64,000 nt of DNA, taken from Amphiplicatus metriothermophilus. GTDB lineage: Bacteria; Pseudomonadota; Alphaproteobacteria; Caulobacterales; Parvularculaceae. The stretch spans positions 124,001 through 188,000 of the forward strand of contig NZ_FZQA01000005.1 of the NCBI RefSeq assembly GCF_900199215.1. Reading direction: 5' to 3'. A program made the position numbers and the translations under genes. Shown one piece after another: positions 48,401 to 57,257 of this stretch (its first letter is position 1; every line of letters begins with the position of its first letter). The notes below the pieces were generated by a model, which saw only the letters and a list, made by a program, of their open reading frames with translations, had not been told where the DNA came from and made no database searches.

Positions 48401-50518
48401 ATGAGCGACACGCGCGTGATCAAGGTCAACGGCCGGGAGATCGAGGTTCCCGCAAGCCTCACATTGCTTCAGGCCTGCGAGCTCGCCGGCGAGGAGATCC
48501 CGCGCTTCTGCTATCACGAGCGGCTATCGGTCGCGGGCAATTGCCGCATGTGCCTGATCGAGGTGAAGGGTGGCCCGCCGAAGCCGGTCGCATCCTGCGC
48601 GCAGAACGTGCGCGACCTGCGCCCCGGTCCCGACGGCGCCCCGCCGGAGCTCTTCACCAACACGCCAATGGTGAAGAAGGCGCGCGAAGGGGTGATGGAG
48701 TTTCTGCTCATCAACCACCCGCTCGACTGCCCGATCTGCGACCAGGGCGGGGAGTGCGACCTGCAGGATCAGGCCATGGCCTACGGCCGGGACGGTTCGC
48801 GCTATTCGGAGAACAAGCGCGCCGTCGAGGAAAAATACATGGGTCCCCTGATCAAGACGATCATGACCCGCTGCATCCAGTGCACCCGCTGCGTGCGCTT
48901 CGCGACCGAGATCGCCGGCGTCGACGATCTGGGGCTCGTCAATCGCGGCGAGGACGCGGAAATCACAACCTATCTCGAAAAGGCGATCGAGTCGGAGCTG
49001 ACCGGAAACCTCATCGACATCTGCCCGGTGGGCGCGCTCACCTCGCGGCCTTACGCTTTCAACGCGCGGCCCTGGGAGCTGACCAAGACCGAAACGATCG
49101 ACGTCATGGACGCGGTCGGCTCCAACATCCGCGTCGACGTGCGCGGGCGCGAGGTCATGCGCATCCTGCCGCGCGTCCACGAGGACGTGAACGAGGAATG
49201 GATCTCCGACAAGACGCGCTTCATCTGGGACGGGCTGAAACGCCAGCGGCTCGATACGCCCTATATCCGCGAGAACGGCAAGCTAAGGCCCGCGCGCTGG
49301 GACGAGGCGCTGTCGCTGGTGGCGGAGAAGCTGAAAACAACGCCTGCGGACAAAATCGCCGCCGTGGTCGGCGATCTCGTCCCGACCGAGGCGGTCAAGG
49401 CCCTTAAGGATCTGATGACGGCGCTTGGGACGCCGCATATGGACTGCCGTCAGGACGGCGCGCCGCTCGGAATCGGCGTGAGCGGCGCCGAACGCGCGAG
49501 CTATCTCTTCAACACGGGCATTGCGGGGCTCGAGCGCGCCGACGCGATTGTGCTGGTCGGAACCAATCCGCGCATCGAGGCCGCGCTCGTCAACGCGCGC
49601 ATCCGCAAGGCGTGGCTCGCCAATATCAATCTGAAGATCGGCCTCGTCGGCGAGGCCGCGAACCTGACCTACGACTACGAGCATCTCGGCGACGGTCCGC
49701 AGACCCTCGCCGAGCTGGCGGCGGGGCGCGGCGCGTTTTTCGAAACGCTCAAGAACGCGGAGCGGCCTGTCGTCATCATCGGCATGGGCGCGATCGCGCG
49801 GCCCGACGGGCTGGCGGTTCTCGCCGAAGCGGCGAAGCTCGCCGAAGCCGTCGGCGCGACGCGCGAGGACTGGAACGGCTTCAATATTCTGCACACGGCC
49901 GCCGCGCGCGTCGGCGCGCTCGATCTGCGCTTCCTGCCGGGCGAGAGCGGCAAGGATTTCGCCGGCATCCTCAAGGCCGCACAGGATCGCGAGCTTGAAG
50001 TCGTCTACAATCTCGGCGCCGATGAGATCGACCCCGCCAAATGGGGCGGCGTCTTCATGATCTATCAGGGCCATCACGGCGACGCCGGCGCGCGCGCCGC
50101 CGACGTGATCCTGCCCGGCGCGGCCTACACCGAGCAGAACGGGATCTACGTCAACACCGAGGGGCGCGCCCAGATAGCGTTCCGCGCGCATTTCCCTTAT
50201 GGCGAAGCGCGCGAGGACTGGGCGATCGTCCGCGCCCTATCGGAGCGGGTCGGGAAGACCCTGCCTTACGACGACCTCTTCGCCTTGCGCCAGGCGATGA
50301 TCGCCGACGCGCCGTCGCTCGGGCGGATCGATCAGGGGCCGGAGGAAGGCGCCCCGATCGATCTGTCGAAGGTCGGCAAGGCCGGGGACCTGTCGCCAGC
50401 GCCCTTCCGCTCGCCGGTCCGCGACTTTTACTTCACGAATGCCATCGCGCGCGCGTCGAAAACCATGGCCGAATGTTCGGCCGTCATGATGCGGGCGCAC
50501 AGGATGGCGGCGGAGTAG
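48401..50518 (+). CDS. nuoG: NADH-quinone oxidoreductase subunit G
   Basis: 705 residues; peripheral-arm subunit of complex I carrying electron-transfer Fe-S clusters. Visible ligands: C37, C48, C51, C66 for the [2Fe-2S] cluster N1b; H106, C110, C113, C119 for N5; C158, C161, C164, C208 for N4. The molybdopterin-oxidoreductase-like domain follows (from about residue 285). The extra cluster N7 found in some bacteria is absent, as is usual in alphaproteobacteria and mitochondria. The other peripheral subunits nuoA-F are not in the window. The next gene is an unrelated membrane protein rather than nuoH. Confidence 0.97.
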   Translation: MSDTRVIKVNGREIEVPASLTLLQACELAGEEIPRFCYHERLSVAGNCRMCLIEVKGGPPKPVASCAQNVRDLRPGPDGAPPELFTNTPMVKKAREGVMEFLLINHPLDCPICDQGGECDLQDQAMAYGRDGSRYSENKRAVEEKYMGPLIKTIMTRCIQCTRCVRFATEIAGVDDLGLVNRGEDAEITTYLEKAIESELTGNLIDICPVGALTSRPYAFNARPWELTKTETIDVMDAVGSNIRVDVRGREVMRILPRVHEDVNEEWISDKTRFIWDGLKRQRLDTPYIRENGKLRPARWDEALSLVAEKLKTTPADKIAAVVGDLVPTEAVKALKDLMTALGTPHMDCRQDGAPLGIGVSGAERASYLFNTGIAGLERADAIVLVGTNPRIEAALVNARIRKAWLANINLKIGLVGEAANLTYDYEHLGDGPQTLAELAAGRGAFFETLKNAERPVVIIGMGAIARPDGLAVLAEAAKLAEAVGATREDWNGFNILHTAAARVGALDLRFLPGESGKDFAGILKAAQDRELEVVYNLGADEIDPAKWGGVFMIYQGHHGDAGARAADVILPGAAYTEQNGIYVNTEGRAQIAFRAHFPYGEAREDWAIVRALSERVGKTLPYDDLFALRQAMIADAPSLGRIDQGPEEGAPIDLSKVGKAGDLSPAPFRSPVRDFYFTNAIARASKTMAECSAVMMRAHRMAAE

Positions 50519-50547
50519 GGCCGCGCGCCATCGCAAGGCGGTCGAGC

Positions 50548-51069
50548 TTGAACGAGAACGAGAACGAGAACGGAAACGGAAACGACGAAGTCTGGCGGCG
50601 CGTCCGCGCCCATGTCGCCTTCGAGCACATGATCGCGGCCGTCCTCATGGGCGCAGCCTTGAGCGGCGCGGCGCTCCTGGCGCTGAGTAATTTCTTCCTG
50701 CTCGCCAAGGGCGCGTGGAGCGTCGGCTCGTTTGGCGGGACAGTCTTCGGCGCGCTGCGGCTCGCCATGCTCGTCTTTCTCATCGGCTTCGGCGCGGCGG
50801 TGGCGGTCGGCGTTCCGCTGTTTCAGTTTCTGGAGCGGATCCGCATGCGGCGCGCCTGGCCTTATGCGCTCGCCGCGCTCGCCGTCCAGTACGGCGCTTT
50901 GTGGATCGTCACAGGCCGCCAGCCCTTGGGCGAGCCGCCGGCGACGTTCCTTTTCTTCGCGCCCGGCTTGTTGATCGCCTGGCTGTTCGCACGGCGCATC
51001 CGGCCGGTCTGGCGGGCGGCCGAGCGCGCCGAGTCGGCTGAATCCGGCGCGATCGTTCGGCTGCAATAA
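50548..51069 (+). CDS. Membrane protein of unknown function with Asn/Glu repeat N-terminus
   Basis: 173 residues from the TTG at 50548, with AAGGCGG upstream; an ATG start 27 codons in (first membrane segment) is an alternative. The N-terminus NENENENGNGN is encoded by tandem AACGAG/AACGGA hexamers. Four hydrophobic segments follow (AAVLMGAALSGAALLALSNFF, LRLAMLVFLIGFGAAVAVGV, ALAALAVQYGALWI, FLFFAPGLLIAWLF). No family is recognised. It lies between nuoG and a secreted GIN-domain gene. Confidence 0.55.
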   Translation: MNENENENGNGNDEVWRRVRAHVAFEHMIAAVLMGAALSGAALLALSNFFLLAKGAWSVGSFGGTVFGALRLAMLVFLIGFGAAVAVGVPLFQFLERIRMRRAWPYALAALAVQYGALWIVTGRQPLGEPPATFLFFAPGLLIAWLFARRIRPVWRAAERAESAESGAIVRLQ

Positions 51070-51174
51070 AAGCCTGTTTTTACGCCGGAACGTTGCTCCC
51101 CTGCGGCGGATCGGCTCGCGCTCGGCGGCGGCTTGGCCTAAACTGACGGCCTTGGCTTGGAGATCGCCCTTCGA

Positions 51175-51822
51175 ATGACCGCGTTGCGTTCAGTCCTCAC
51201 CGCCAGTCTCGGCTGCCTTGTCCTGGTCGGCGGCGCGGCCGCTCAGGATGTTGAAAAGTCATACGATTTCAGGAACTTCGACAAGATCAAGATCGCCGGC
51301 GTCTATGATCTCAAGGTGAGCGTGGGGCCGGATTACTCGGTGATGCTCGAAGGCCCGGCCGAGGCGATGGAGCGCGTCGAAACCAAGATCAGCGGGCGCG
51401 TGCTCGTTCTGGACCAGCGCGACCGGCGGTGGGGCGACAAAAAGCGCAAGTCCCGAAACGTGACGGCCTATGTCACGGCGCCGTCCCTCAGGGGGCTGCA
51501 TATGTCGGGCGTCGTAGACGGCGAGGTCGAAGGCCTCGACGAAGACGCCTTCGAAGTCTCGATCTCCGGCGTGGGCGAAATGAGCCTGACCGGCGCATGC
51601 CGCCGCCTTGACGCGGAAGTTTCCGGCGTCGGCGAGCTCGACGCCAGAGGGCTCATTTGCGAGGACGTCCGGGTCGTCGTCTCGGGCGTCGGCGAAGCCA
51701 GCGTTTACGCTCGCGAATCCGTCGACGCGGTCGTGAGCGGCATGGGCGACATACGCGTCTATGGCTCGCCGAAAAAGGTCAGGAAAAGCGGCGGCATGTT
51801 CGCAGACATTTCGATTCAATAA
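51175..51822 (+). CDS. Secreted/periplasmic GIN domain (DUF2807) protein
   Basis: 215 residues from the ATG at 51175. The signal peptide is MTALRSVLTASLGCLVLVGGAAAQ. The mature part begins DVEKSYDFRNFDKIKIAGVYDLKVSVGPDYSVMLEG, the DUF2807 start, and then repeats a beta-helix-like unit about every 19 residues: SGVVDGEVEGL, SGVGEMSLTGA, SGVGELDARGL, SGVGEASVYAR and SGMGDIRVYGS. These repeats form an extended right-handed coil in known GIN-domain proteins. Function is unknown; it is not part of complex I. A terminator-like hairpin follows. Confidence 0.85.
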   Translation: MTALRSVLTASLGCLVLVGGAAAQDVEKSYDFRNFDKIKIAGVYDLKVSVGPDYSVMLEGPAEAMERVETKISGRVLVLDQRDRRWGDKKRKSRNVTAYVTAPSLRGLHMSGVVDGEVEGLDEDAFEVSISGVGEMSLTGACRRLDAEVSGVGELDARGLICEDVRVVVSGVGEASVYARESVDAVVSGMGDIRVYGSPKKVRKSGGMFADISIQ

Positions 51823-51878
51823 GACGCGCCCTCCGCCGTCCTCCTGGGATCCGACAGCTGCGCTGAAGCGCGGGAAGA

Positions 51879-51911
51879 GGCCGACCCTGCGACGACAGGG
51901 CGGCCCCTTCC
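51879..51911 (+). terminator. Terminator-like hairpin after the GIN-domain gene
   Basis: GGCCG and CCCTG (51879-51889, one unpaired A between) can pair with CAGGG and CGGCC (51896-51905) around a CGACGA loop, followed by CCTTCCTTATT. This makes a reasonable rho-independent terminator with an imperfect T-tract, separating the GIN gene from the antiporter gene. Confidence 0.55.
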
Positions 51912-52019
51912 TTATTATAATGATAAAATGCGCGAACTGGATCGGGCAGAATTTGAGGAACGCCGCTTAAACGCCTAATTTCCGAGTGAAACCTTCTTTC
52001 TGTCGACAGGAGCCGCGCG

Positions 52020-53876
52020 ATGTCCGAACAAGCCCCGCTGACGACCACTATCGTCGTCGGTTTGGGGCTGGCGTTCATCCTGGGCGCGTTCGCCCATCGA
52101 CTGAAACTGCCGCCGCTTGTCGGCTATCTGCTCGCCGGCGTCGCGGTGGGACCCTACACGCCGGGCTTCGTCGCCGATCAGGCGATCGGCGCCCAGCTCG
52201 CCGAGCTCGGCGTCATTCTGCTGATGTTCGGCGTGGGGCTCAGCTTCTCGCCGCGGGACCTGATGAGCGTGCGCGCGCTCGCCGTTCCCGGCGCGATCGG
52301 GCAGATTCTCATCGCCACGCTCCTGGGCGCCGGTCTCGGCCTCGCCATGGGCTGGAGCCCGGCCGGAGCGTTTCTGTTCGGCTTCGCGCTCTCGATCGCA
52401 TCCACGGTGGTGCTGCTGAAAAGCCTGCAGGACCGCCGGCTGATCGAAACCGAGCGCGGCCGGCTCGCGGTCGGTTGGGCGATCGTCGAGGATCTCCTCA
52501 CCGTCTTCGCGCTGGTGCTGATTCCGCCCCTGGCGCGGCTCGCCGGGGCGGCGGCGGAGACGAGCCCGGGCCCGCTGGCGCTGCGCCTGTTCGGGCCGGA
52601 GGCCGGGGTTTCGGGCGCGCTGGCGCTGACCCTCCTCAAGGTCGTCGCCTTCGTCGGCGTGATGTTCGTGATCGGCAGACGGATCATTCCATGGGTGCTC
52701 CATGAGATGGCGCATACAGGCTCGCGTGAGCTGTTCCGGCTCGCCGTGCTCGCAACCGCGCTCGGCGTCGCGCTCGGCTCTTCGCTCCTGTTCGACGTCT
52801 CGCTGGCGCTCGGCGCCTTTTTCGCCGGGATGATCCTCGCAGAAAGCGAGTTGAGCCAGCGCGCCGCGCAGGAGACGCTGCCTCTGCGCGACGCTTTCGC
52901 AGTGCTGTTTTTCGTGTCGGTCGGGATGTTGTTCGATCCGGCGATCGTGCTGCGCGATCCGCTGGCGCTGCTGGCGGTCGTGTTCGTTATCGTCGTCGCG
53001 CGGGCCGCGATCACGCTCGTCATCGTCGGGCTGTTCCGTCACCCCCTTTCGACCGGTCTGGTCATCGCGGCGAGCCGGGCCCAGATAGGCGAGTTCTCCT
53101 TCATTCTGGCGAGCATCGGCGTGGGGCTCGGCGTCTTTCCCGAAAGAGGCCAGGATCTCATCATCGCGGGCGCGCTGATCTCCATCCTGCTCAACCCGCT
53201 GGCGTTCTGGGCGCTCCCTGCGCTTGAGCGTGGTCTCCAGGCGCCGCTGCAAAGGGTCGGCCTCGCGCCGCCGCCGCGCGAAACCGCCGCGCCGGCGCAA
53301 GAGCCGGCACCCGCGGCGGAGCCGGAAGCGCCGGCGCAGCAGACGAGCAAGACCGGCCATGCCATCGTCGTGGGCTATGGCCGGGTGGGCAAGGCCATTG
53401 CGGAAGAGCTTGGCGCGCGCGGGATTCCCTATGTGGTGATCGAAGACGCCGCCGCGCGCGTCGACGAGGCGCGGGCGGCCGGGGCTGAGGTGATCGTCGG
53501 CAACGGCGCCATGACCGAGACGCTCTCGCTCGCCAATGCGGGCGAGGCGCGCTGTCTGCTCGTCGCCATCCCGAACGTCTTCGAAGCCGGCAGCGCGACC
53601 GAGGAAGGCCGCCGGCTCAATCCCGGCATGCCGATCATCGTGCGCGCCCAGACCGACGACGAGGAGGCGCATCTGAAGCATCTCGGCGCCAGCATGGTGG
53701 TGCTGGGCGGGCGCGAGGTCGGGCTCGGCATGCTGAGCCAGCTGGACGCGGCCGTCCGCGCGCAGCAAAAAAACGCCGCGTCCGAGGCGGAGGAGGCGAG
53801 CGCGGCGTCGGCGCCCCCGGCGACGCCGGAGCCCGCCGTGGAGCCGGCGGCCGAGACGGAGCTTGACGAGCGCTAG
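52020..53876 (+). CDS. CPA2 family cation/proton antiporter with TrkA-N domain (KefB/YbaL-like)
   Basis: 618 residues; AGGAG at 52008-52012 precedes the ATG. About 12 hydrophobic segments span residues 10-395 (for example LPPLVGYLLAGVAVGPYTPGF, LGVILLMFGVGLSFSP and ASTVVLLKSLQDRRLIETERGRLAVGWAIVEDLLTVFALVL), the CPA2 signature. A Pro/Ala/Glu-rich linker precedes a cytoplasmic TrkA-N Rossmann domain with AIVVGYGRVGKAIAEEL near 450, then an Ala/Glu/Pro-rich tail. It exchanges K+ (or Na+) for protons in the inner membrane. Its place inside the complex I cluster, just before nuoH, is unusual. Confidence 0.88.
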   Translation: MSEQAPLTTTIVVGLGLAFILGAFAHRLKLPPLVGYLLAGVAVGPYTPGFVADQAIGAQLAELGVILLMFGVGLSFSPRDLMSVRALAVPGAIGQILIATLLGAGLGLAMGWSPAGAFLFGFALSIASTVVLLKSLQDRRLIETERGRLAVGWAIVEDLLTVFALVLIPPLARLAGAAAETSPGPLALRLFGPEAGVSGALALTLLKVVAFVGVMFVIGRRIIPWVLHEMAHTGSRELFRLAVLATALGVALGSSLLFDVSLALGAFFAGMILAESELSQRAAQETLPLRDAFAVLFFVSVGMLFDPAIVLRDPLALLAVVFVIVVARAAITLVIVGLFRHPLSTGLVIAASRAQIGEFSFILASIGVGLGVFPERGQDLIIAGALISILLNPLAFWALPALERGLQAPLQRVGLAPPPRETAAPAQEPAPAAEPEAPAQQTSKTGHAIVVGYGRVGKAIAEELGARGIPYVVIEDAAARVDEARAAGAEVIVGNGAMTETLSLANAGEARCLLVAIPNVFEAGSATEEGRRLNPGMPIIVRAQTDDEEAHLKHLGASMVVLGGREVGLGMLSQLDAAVRAQQKNAASEAEEASAASAPPATPEPAVEPAAETELDER

Positions 53877-53966
53877 GCGCGACGCAGGAACCGACGCGCG
53901 CCGCGACCGTTTTTTCCGCATCTGCCCCCGTGACGGCGCGCGCGTTCCGGACTATCAAGCAGCGCC

Positions 53967-55037
53967 ATGGAGACCGTGTGGAACTACCTGACCTCGCGCC
54001 CGACCGACGCCGGCTGGGCGAACTGGCTCGTCCCGACCGCGCTGCAGACGCTGGCGCTGATGGTCGTGCTTCTGGTGGCGCTCGCCTTCATCCTCCTGTT
54101 CGACCGCAAGGTCTGGGCGGCGGTGCAGATGCGCAAGGGGCCGAACGTGGTCGGCCCCTTCGGCCTGCTTCAGTCTTTCGCGGACTTCTTCAAATTCGTC
54201 TTCAAGGAGATCGTCATCCCGGCCGGGGCCGACCGGACGATCTTCATCGTCGCGCCGCTCATCACCTTCGTGCTGGCTTTCGCCGCCTGGGCGGTGGTGC
54301 CGGTGGGGCCGGGCCTCGTCGTCGCCGACATCAATGTCGGCATTCTTTATCTCTTCGCGATCTCCTCGCTCGGCGTCTACGGCATCATCATGGGAGGCTG
54401 GGCGTCGAACTCGAAATATCCGTTTCTGGGCAGTCTGCGCTCGGCCGCGCAGATGGTCTCCTACGAAGTCTCGATCGGCTTCGTCATCATCACGGTGCTG
54501 CTGCTCGTCGGTTCGCTCAACCTGACCGACATCGTCGAAAGCCAGAACCGCGGCATGGGATTCCTCAACTGGCATTTCATCCCGTTGTTTCCGATGTTCG
54601 TGGTGTTTTTCGTCTCGGCCCTCGCCGAGACCAACCGGCCGCCTTTCGACCTGCCGGAAGCCGAATCGGAGCTCGTCGCAGGCTATCAGGTGGAATACTC
54701 CTCGACGCCCTATCTCCTGTTCATGATCGGGGAGTATCTCAACATCGTGCTGATGTGCGCGATGCTGACGATCCTGTTCTTCGGCGGCTGGCATTCGCCG
54801 ATTCCATGGGCGCCGCTCGACTCGATTCCGTTGTTCTGGTTCGGCGCGAAGGTCGTCTTCTTCTTCTTCCTGTTCGCCATGGCGAAGGCGATCGTGCCGC
54901 GCTACCGCTACGACCAGCTGATGCGGCTGGGCTGGAAGGTCTTTCTGCCGCTGTCGCTGTTCTACGTGGTGGCGCTTGCCGGCCTTATGGTGATGTTTCC
55001 CGGCCTGGCGGAGCACTTTCAGAGCTGGAGGCAGTAA
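53967..55037 (+). CDS. nuoH: NADH-quinone oxidoreductase subunit H
   Basis: 356 residues with about eight membrane helices; complex I membrane-arm subunit at the quinone site. Signature parts: [64 protein letters not shown] and [29 protein letters not shown]. Its stop is directly followed by the nuoI start. Large minus-strand open frames over it are shadows. Confidence 0.98.
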   Translation: METVWNYLTSRPTDAGWANWLVPTALQTLALMVVLLVALAFILLFDRKVWAAVQMRKGPNVVGPFGLLQSFADFFKFVFKEIVIPAGADRTIFIVAPLITFVLAFAAWAVVPVGPGLVVADINVGILYLFAISSLGVYGIIMGGWASNSKYPFLGSLRSAAQMVSYEVSIGFVIITVLLLVGSLNLTDIVESQNRGMGFLNWHFIPLFPMFVVFFVSALAETNRPPFDLPEAESELVAGYQVEYSSTPYLLFMIGEYLNIVLMCAMLTILFFGGWHSPIPWAPLDSIPLFWFGAKVVFFFFLFAMAKAIVPRYRYDQLMRLGWKVFLPLSLFYVVALAGLMVMFPGLAEHFQSWRQ

Positions 55038-55526
55038 ATGTCGCGCCTCGCGCAAGCCGTCCGCGGGCTGTTTCTGACCGATTTCCTCGGCGCCTTCTGG
55101 CTGGCGCTGAAATATTACGTGCGTCCGAAGGCGACCCTTAACTATCCTTTCGAGAAGGGGCCGCTGTCGCCCCGCTTCCGCGGCGAGCATGCGCTGCGGC
55201 GCTATCCCAACGGCGAGGAGCGGTGCATCGCCTGCAAGCTGTGCGAAGCGATCTGCCCGGCCCAGGCGATCACCATCGAAGCCGAGCCCCGCGCCGACGG
55301 CTCGCGGCGCACCACGCGCTACGACATCGACATGGTGAAGTGCATCTATTGCGGCTTCTGCGAGGAAGCCTGTCCGGTGGACGCCATCGTCGAAGGGCCG
55401 AATTTCGAGTTCGCCACCGAGACCCGCGAGGAGCTCTATTACGACAAGGAGCGCCTGCTGGCGAACGGCGACCGCTGGGAGCGCGAGATCGCCCGCAATC
55501 TCGAACTCGACGCGCCGTATCGGTAA
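55038..55526 (+). CDS. nuoI: NADH-quinone oxidoreductase subunit I
   Basis: 162 residues. Two [4Fe-4S] motifs are complete: C63, C66, C69, C73 ([13 protein letters not shown]) and C102, C105, C108, C112 ([13 protein letters not shown]), clusters N6a and N6b that pass electrons towards quinone. The N-terminal [25 protein letters not shown] is typical of alphaproteobacteria. The usual next gene nuoJ is about 0.8 kb away rather than adjacent. Confidence 0.98.
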   Translation: MSRLAQAVRGLFLTDFLGAFWLALKYYVRPKATLNYPFEKGPLSPRFRGEHALRRYPNGEERCIACKLCEAICPAQAITIEAEPRADGSRRTTRYDIDMVKCIYCGFCEEACPVDAIVEGPNFEFATETREELYYDKERLLANGDRWEREIARNLELDAPYR

Positions 55527-55537
55527 GGAAGTCCGGT

Positions 55538-55738
55538 TTGCAGCGCGGCGCCCTTCGCCCAGGCGGCTTCGACCTGAACCTTGTCTATGCCGAGCGCATG
55601 GAGCGCCTTAAGGTCGGTCCGGGCGGATGCCTGGTCCACCTCTATCGCGGCGGCCGCGCCTTCGGCGTCGTAGTGAACGACGACGCCAGCCGAAATCTCC
55701 TGCGCATCCTTTTGGGGGCGGTCGGAAAATTCAACTAA
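55538..55738 (+). CDS. Possible small gene after nuoI
   Basis: A 66-residue frame with a TTG start at 55538 and AAGGA at 55526-55530. The product GGFDLNLVYAERMERLKVGPGGCLVHLYRGGRAFGVVVNDDASRNLLRILLGAVGKFN looks like a compact folded domain but I recognise no family. It ends 130 bases before a strong terminator (55,868-55,908), which fits a real last gene of the unit. The start codon and coding status are uncertain. Confidence 0.35.
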   Translation: MQRGALRPGGFDLNLVYAERMERLKVGPGGCLVHLYRGGRAFGVVVNDDASRNLLRILLGAVGKFN

Positions 55739-56300
55739 AGGAAGTCGCGATCCCGATGATACTGATCTTCACGGTTTGAACCTTCTATCGAAAAAAGCGT
55801 TGAAGAAGGTCTCTCCATCTTCCAGCAGCACAACTCGCAGATAGCGCCCTTCCGCTTCGCTGATGCGGCCCCAGCACGTATGCGTCCGTCCGGCTGGGGC
55901 TCCTTTTTATCCGGCGACCGGGCGCCCGCAAACACCGTTCCCGCCGGATTTCCGGTCGGCGCCGCAGGGCGCGCTCGAAATAAGGATGCGTCTTCATCGG
56001 CGCGCGCTGATCGAGAACCCGTCCCTATAACCCTGATCCGGCCGTGCGTCATGGCGCTTTCGCCGATTACGGCCCTGCGCGGGAGGGAGGCGATGAGGGA
56101 CGCCCGATCAAACGACCACCGCCCTTTGCAATCGGGGCTAACCCGGTCTACAAGCGCGCAGATTCGCCGCGCCTCGCGCCGTGCGCCTTAGGTCGCATTG
56201 CCGGACGCGGCGATCCCAGCCACGACAGCCCCGCTCGCGGGGATCGCCACGACGCCAGACCCGTTTCAGAACCTGCACCGCCGCGCCTGAAGACCTGTTC
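55739..56300. other. About 0.56 kb spacer inside the nuo cluster
   Basis: No convincing gene. Minus-strand (55,735-56,052) and plus-strand (56,044-56,361) open frames are basic, low-complexity and lack ribosome sites. The spacer holds a strong rho-independent terminator (55,868-55,908), so a separate promoter for nuoJ-N is expected before 56,301. The region from 56,000 to 56,300 has no clear -35/-10 pair I can name. Confidence 0.5.
55868..55908 (+). terminator. Rho-independent terminator between nuoI and nuoJ
   Basis: GCCCCAGC (55868-55875) pairs perfectly with GCTGGGGC (55893-55900), followed by TCC and a run of five T with a final A (55904-55909). It splits the nuo cluster into two transcription units. 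Confidence 0.8.
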
Positions 56301-56936
56301 ATGCCGATCGGAACCGCCGCATTCCTGCTCTTCTCCGCCGCCGCGATCCTGTCGGGGCTGATGGTCATCGCCTCGCGCAATCCCGTCCATTCGGTGCTGT
56401 TCCTGATCGCCGCCTTCATCTCGGCGGCCGGCCTTTTCGTGCTGATGGGCGCGGAGTATCTCGCGATGCTGCTGCTCGTGGTCTATGTCGGCGCGGTGGC
56501 GGTGCTGTTCCTGTTCGTGGTGATGATGCTCGACGTGGACTTCGTCGAGCTGAAGCAGGGCTTTCTTCAGTACATGCCCGTCGCCGCCACGGTGGCCGTG
56601 GTCGTCGTCGTCGAGCTCATCATGGCGGTCGCGGTGTGGACGGCTCCGTCCGACGCCGAGATCGCGCGGGCCCATCCCGCGCCGCGCGCGCCGGAGATCG
56701 TCGCCGATCCCGCGGGGCCGAACAATATCGAGGCGCTCGGGCTCATCCTCTATACGGACTACGCGCACTACTTCCAGATCGCGGGGATCGTGCTGCTGGT
56801 CGCCATGATCGGCGCGATCGTCATGACCTTCCGCGTGCGCGAGGGCGTGCGCCGGCAGGACGTCGCCCGCCAGGTCGGCCGCCGGCGCGAGGAGGCGGTC
56901 GAGCTCGTCAAGGTGAAAACAGGGCAGGGGATCTGA
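56301..56936 (+). CDS. nuoJ: NADH-quinone oxidoreductase subunit J
   Basis: 211 residues from the ATG at 56301; the frame is open further upstream but without signal. Five membrane helices are visible. ASRNPVHSVLFLIAAFISAAGLFVLMGAEYLAMLLLVVYVGAVAVLFLFVVMMLD is the conserved NuoJ core. The C-terminal tail is cytoplasmic and charged (RRQDVARQVGRRREEAVELVKVK). It is followed after 3 bases by nuoK. Confidence 0.97.
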   Translation: MPIGTAAFLLFSAAAILSGLMVIASRNPVHSVLFLIAAFISAAGLFVLMGAEYLAMLLLVVYVGAVAVLFLFVVMMLDVDFVELKQGFLQYMPVAATVAVVVVVELIMAVAVWTAPSDAEIARAHPAPRAPEIVADPAGPNNIEALGLILYTDYAHYFQIAGIVLLVAMIGAIVMTFRVREGVRRQDVARQVGRRREEAVELVKVKTGQGI

Positions 56937-56939
56937 CCG

Positions 56940-57251
56940 ATGGCCGAGATCGGGCTCGGACATTATCTCGTCGTCGCCGCGATCCTGTTCGCGATCGGCA
57001 TGGCGGGCATCTTTCTCAACCGCAAGAACGTCATCATCATCCTGATGTCGATCGAGCTGATGCTGCTCGCGGTGAACATCAATCTCGTCGCCTTCGCGCA
57101 GTTTCTCGGCGATCTCACGGGACAGGTCTTCGCCTTCATGGTGCTGACCGTGGCGGCGGCCGAAGCCGCGGTGGGCCTGGCGATTCTCGTCTCCTACTTC
57201 CGCAATCGCGGCGACATCTCGGTCGCCGACGCCAATCTCATGAAGAACTAG
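56940..57251 (+). CDS. nuoK: NADH-quinone oxidoreductase subunit K
   Basis: 103 residues with three membrane helices; conserved Glu residues lie in [18 protein letters not shown] and in [18 protein letters not shown]. It is the small antiporter-like (MrpC-like) subunit of the complex I membrane arm and takes part in proton transfer. nuoL starts 6 bases later. Confidence 0.98.
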   Translation: MAEIGLGHYLVVAAILFAIGMAGIFLNRKNVIIILMSIELMLLAVNINLVAFAQFLGDLTGQVFAFMVLTVAAAEAAVGLAILVSYFRNRGDISVADANLMKN

Positions 57252-57257
57252 AAATCC

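Noticed and set aside
51975-53921. 648-codon minus-strand open frame opposite the antiporter
   Set aside because: Low-complexity Arg/Gln/Glu-rich shadow of a gene with clear membrane and Rossmann segments.
55735-56361. Short open frames in the nuoI-nuoJ spacer
   Set aside because: Basic low-complexity products without ribosome sites; one spans the terminator.
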